From Eunapius fragilis (taxonomy: Eukaryota > Porifera > Demospongiae > Spongillida > Spongillidae): 64,000 bases of DNA. Every line of letters starts with the position of its first letter. The stretch's first letter is position 1. The stretch spans positions 8,374,149 to 8,438,148 of the forward strand of contig OY811976.1 in assembly GCA_963681505.1 (NCBI GenBank). The letters run 5' to 3'. Shown piece by piece: positions 60,326 through 64,000 of this stretch. Made by a program: the position numbers and the translations under genes. The notes under the pieces are model-generated. The model made no database searches and was not told where the DNA came from. It was given only the letters and a program-made list of their open reading frames with translations.

Positions 60326-60774
60326 GGGACGGTGTCCAGCAAAATCACCCTTCTGGAGTTTAAATTTTATCACTATAAAAATTGTATACGTTATACAAAG
60401 CAACATATCTTCACAACGGTTTTATATTTTCTTACCAAATTCGTACACTTGTTCACACATCAGTTCTCTCTGTGCAAACCGATTTTGGTGCTCTAGATAT
60501 TTTCCATGCCATGGTTACAAAGGTCTCTAACCCAATGGGTTAAGATTCCACATTTCTCTAGATACGAGTGATGATAACATGTCAAATTTGGAGTGTACAT
60601 AGAAGGGTCCTGTAGCTACTGATTTCTGCAGATCGTTAAGTTTTTTCTTATCCGTTACGGAGATATGGAGTTTCAAAGTAATTCGACATTTCGCGCCACT
60701 CACCCTATTCCAATATGCCATTATGTAATGGTCACGCCCTTTAAATTTGAAGTTAAGTATTAAGGCTGTGGCTA
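60326..60774 (+). repeat. family B distal block, copy similar to 28700-29060
   Basis: The stretch shares GGGTCCTGTA, a GATCGTTAAGTTTTTTC-like segment, TCCGTTACGGAGATA and AAAGTAATT(C/G)(G/C)ACATTTC with 28920-29020, at low overall identity. It follows the family B proximal block directly, as in the copy at 28330. No conserved frame is present. Confidence 0.6.
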
Positions 60775-61110
60775 GAGAGCCGGTACCGGCAGCCTAAAAA
60801 ATGGCTATAGTACCGGTACCGGCTCTGTAGATTTAATAAATGTAGTGCCGGTACCGGTTCCGTAGACAGTTTTGGCTAGAGAACCGGTACCGGCAGCTTA
60901 CAAAATGGTTATAGTGCCGGTACCGGCTCTGTAGATATAATAAATGTAGTGCCGGTACCGGTTCCGTAGACAGTTTTGGCTAGAGAACCGGTACCGGCAG
61001 CTTACAAAATGGTTATAGTGCCGGTACCGGCTCTGTAGATATAGTGCCGGTACCGGGTCCGTAGACAGTTTTGGCTGGAAAATCGGTACCGGTTCTCTTG
61101 CTGCAATACC
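60775..61110. repeat. minisatellite with recurrent CCGGTACCGG
   Basis: Three or so units of about 105 bp alternate GTGCCGGTACCGG(C/T)TC and GAACCGGTACCGGCAG words, separated by TGTAGATATAATAAATGTA and TAGACAGTTTTGGCTAGAG. GGTACC occurs about ten times. Confidence 0.88.
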
Positions 61111-61387
61111 GCAAGTAGCCGGTACCAGGTATGTAGTAATAACACACATATAGTTACGAAGACGGCACCATTGCACTATGCATATTGTACTCATCGTGCA
61201 CCGTAGGTTCTAAGTCCCCTGTCTCTCCAGGAAAAGGCTGTTAGCTAGATCCTGCATTGTGGAGTCACATGCCTTTTGATGATCAGGTGTGAGATATTTC
61301 ACTGAAAAAAAGTCCACATTTCGTTTTCATAAAAAGTACACATCTGAAACCATATGACCGCATATACATAAAAGACACACAATGAGT
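61111..61387. other. short spacer
   Basis: No feature is seen. Confidence 0.35.
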
Positions 61388-61714
61388 TTAGTTTGCATTT
61401 AAATTCACCAACATTTTCTTTCCTCTGCACCTAACAACTTTGTCACTTGTTATTGGAAATGGCTTGAGACATTGGACCTCATAACATTGCAAAAGGTGAG
61501 TTTGCATCTGTTCTTCTTCAAAGATCAGCAGACATAAATCATCACCATTAGCAGCATGAAAGGCATAAGCAATGGCATAGATTCCACAATTCATGCAGTG
61601 CATAGGAAGAAGTTCTAGAGGACTGAGGTGACCCTTAAAAATTAAAAAAACTTGAAATGTTATGTCCCAAAAATCTTTTGTCAGGTTCTTCAATTTGAGA
61701 TACTCAAATAACAC
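61388..61714 (-). pseudogene. C48/ULP1-like cysteine peptidase fragment
   Basis: A minus-strand frame of 108 codons contains MNCGIYAIAYAFHAANGDD followed by THLLQCYEVQ. ULP1-type peptidases have a Q...DCG(I/V/L) active-site Cys in this setting, and a very similar C-terminal segment is common in multi-copy genes of sponges and cnidarians (family knowledge). The catalytic His and Asp region is not present nearby, so this is a fragment or the last exon of a longer gene. No neighbour helps to assign it. Confidence 0.45.
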
Positions 61715-62584
61715 ATGGTCTGCGCAAATGGTCGCGGGCCGGTATAGTGCTTTAGCCTGACCACATTTTCAAAAATAAATCGGGAAAAAAAAAAGCGTAA
61801 CATTTAATAATCTTGTAGTCAGTCTTGTGATCGTGCGTGTCAGTGAATACTGATACATGAAAATTGAGTGAACTCGCGGAGACATTAGCATAGATCGACT
61901 GTGATGTAATAATTTGGGTCAGGTTAACTACGGAAGAGAATGAATTCAATATAAAGTGTAAACTATATGCTTTCATAACTTGGTACATGGCAACCCCAAG
62001 TTTTATCTCTTTATATCAACAAATGGTATATATATTGCACACACCAAAAACGAAAGTAGGATAATTCTGGTTATCAATATCGTGTAGTTAGTTCGCACAC
62101 GCACGCACGCACGCACGAACCATGTACGCTCGCACGCACGCACGCACGCACGAAACATGTACGCTCGCACGCACGCACGCACGATCCTGGACAAATCAAT
62201 ATAGACTGTCGAATCTTGACAGTGCGTGAAATACAAAAATAATAATAATATAAACAACTTGAAAGAAAACTACGGCAACATACGGGTTACAAAGGATCAC
62301 GTACATGCGTGGGTTTATTTACCAAATTTGACACGTTTAAACGACCTTGGCGAGATTCTTCGTTTTTCGCGTAGCTATATACAGTACCGGCTCGAACAAC
62401 GGATAAATCACAGCTCGCATCAACGGAAATAAGCTTCATCCTTAATCGTCTATTTCGCAATTTTAACGCGATACGATTATTCATGATCAATTAACGATCA
62501 ACGATCAATTATTCATGATGATTTATCGCTTCATAGTTGGGGTGAATAGTTATGGCTACCAGAAGGAACCAAAAAACTTACGCT
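61715..62584. other. intergenic spacer with ACGC microsatellite
   Basis: An imperfect (ACGC)n tract with GTACGCTCGC interruptions occupies about 62096-62183. No gene is seen. Short repeated words around ATGATCAATTAACGATCA lie near 62480-62515. Confidence 0.5.
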
Positions 62585-63056
62585 ACTTGCTACCAAAGAC
62601 GATTTCATGAGCGTTGACCGCAATGCGTTCAAAAAGTGTCTTATGGGAATACTTCGGATGGACAAAAGATGATGATCCGGAGCCACCACTAAGAAGCCAT
62701 GCACCATTAACTCCATTTCAATCTACTGTTTGGTCAGATAGACGATATAAAGACAGAGGGACAGGTAAGAAGTGAGGATAATCTTCACCTTATACAAGAT
62801 GAATTGGAACGAGGAAGCTGTTCAGAAAAGATGACCCATTGCTGTGTGGAGTAATCATAAATCTACCATAGCTAAACTAGCAAAGAAGTACCTGTGCATT
62901 CCTGCTTCGACAGAACCAGCCGAAAGGGTGTTTTCCAGTGCTAAGAATATTCTTCAGAAGAAATGGTGGGGCATCTTATCTGAAAGGCTGGGCAAATGTA
63001 TCTTTCTAAGACAAAATATTTCACTACATGGCGCCCCCTTACCACTTCATCAATAA
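62585..63056 (+). pseudogene. hAT transposase remnant (BED-like start and dimerisation end)
   Basis: A first piece near 62636-62705 reads KSVLWEYFGWTKDDDPEP, similar to the start of a BED zinc finger. The frame at 62844-63056 reads KLAKKYLCIPASTEPAERVF then SSAKNILQKKW and FLRQNISL, the C-terminal dimerisation domain of hAT transposases. The zinc ligands after the first piece and the whole DDE core are missing, and stops separate the pieces. This is an internally deleted, dead copy. Terminal inverted repeats were not found. Confidence 0.72.
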
Positions 63057-64000
63057 AAATTCATTTGGTGAAGGGCGGTCCAGATCGATCGATATCGGTA
63101 GATAAAAGCAGTAAGGTTGCGCTATGAACACCATATATATTTTCCCGTTGTTGTGAGCTGTGACTTTAAAGCGTAAAACTGGGTTTCAATATAATTATAT
63201 AAATTGAAAGGACTGCATTAAAAGGTTGCGAATTAAAATTCAACTTACGCCACATTTCTGTATGATACATGTATACATTGCGTGCTGTTGGTCTGATGTA
63301 TGCCCTTTGTGCTTATCAGACTCATGCGCGCGGACAAACTCTATTACTGAACGTTGTATGCATGCGTAAATAACGGGGGTGCAGGACACTCCATTTCAAA
63401 GTAGTATTTAAAAAATCGTACGGCTGGTCGGCCCGCACTTTTTGTTACACATCATTCGTTGAAGGTTACAATATAAAAGCGTGCAACTCACTGATATACT
63501 CTCGTTCACAACTGTATACATATCGCTGTGTGATATGCGTGTATGACGGGCCCGCGCACCTCTAAGGCACAGCCACACACTCGCGCTATTGAGTGGCCAC
63601 CCGCCTCTGTACTATATATAGCATTTAGTTCATCTGGTTGGCGGTGCCCTCTAACCAGTATACAATACGCTACAAGCTGGATACACTTTGACCCTGAATT
63701 GCACCCACAAAGTGCACAATCAAAAAGACAAGCACAGTAGCAGACATCACCTCCTTCAGCAGAGCGTCTAGAAGAAGCTGCCGGAAAAAGAGCTACGATG
63801 CATACATATACATAACGTCAGCATATCACGTGATCTCATGCATGGTGGTTGGATTGCCTGTTTAGCACATGCAGCTGCACACGAGCACGTTCTTAGCGCA
63901 ATACTGCTGCATGGAGTATTCTGCCAGCAGTTACTTTAGAAACGCATGCAGAGCAATAAATGAGACTGATTAAGTTCCTGCATGTATGCTAATAACGTGA
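63057..64000. other. intergenic spacer
   Basis: No gene, RNA or repeat that I can support is present. Confidence 0.4.

Noticed and set aside
1-64000. tRNA, rRNA or other structured RNA genes
   Set aside because: No cloverleaf or rRNA-like stretch was recognised by eye; a covariance-model scan would be decisive.

Overview
The window is eukaryotic. It has spliced genes with short canonical GT-AG introns, dense foldback repeats, and LTR, LINE and DNA-transposon relics. Two host genes are recognisable: a very large adhesion-type GPCR carrying SRCR and fibronectin III domains, and an ANKIB1-type ankyrin/RBR ubiquitin ligase. Very small introns (about 36-70 bp in places), SRCR/FN3-rich receptors and AT-rich, repeat-laden spacers fit an early-branching animal, most likely a demosponge. 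That placement is inference; no sequence search was possible.

Layout. 1-3660: 3' part of a Ty3/Gypsy LTR retrotransposon. 4832-27147, minus strand: one giant receptor gene with about 50 exons and about 4,650 visible residues. From N to C it encodes 8 SRCR domains, about 26 FN3 domains (14 of them a near-identical tandem exon array at 12991-21974), a hormone-receptor-like Cys domain, a GAIN domain with an intact GPS cleavage motif, seven transmembrane helices and a tail ending in a PDZ-ligand-like motif. The 5' signal-peptide exon was not found. 27478-39355: a repeat thicket containing palindromic MITEs, a large imperfect inverted repeat (27853-35200) with internal duplications, microsatellites, and members of an unnamed repeat family. 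40169-41421: relic of a transposase-like gene. 41958-43007: CG-rich palindromes and foldbacks. 45200-47285: four truncated 3' ends of a LINE. 48011-53660, plus strand: a complete 19-exon ANKIB1-like gene of 747 residues. 54458-60325: a second copy of the 36979-38998 unit, split by a 3,679-bp element with about 40-bp terminal inverted repeats and a 3-bp target duplication; the first copy preserves the empty site. 60775-61110: a minisatellite built on a CCGGTACCGG palindrome. 61388-63056: a C48-peptidase-like fragment and an hAT remnant. The remainder is unannotated spacer.

The two genes appear functionally independent. The receptor should be a surface adhesion molecule that uses SRCR/FN3 repeats for extracellular binding and a tethered-agonist GPCR core for signalling. 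The ANKIB1-like protein should be a cytosolic, possibly myristoylated, RBR E3 ligase. The most notable object is the receptor: its 14 FN3 exons are all 327 nt, all phase 1-1 and share similar introns, so the ectodomain could change length by recombination or exon skipping without breaking frame.
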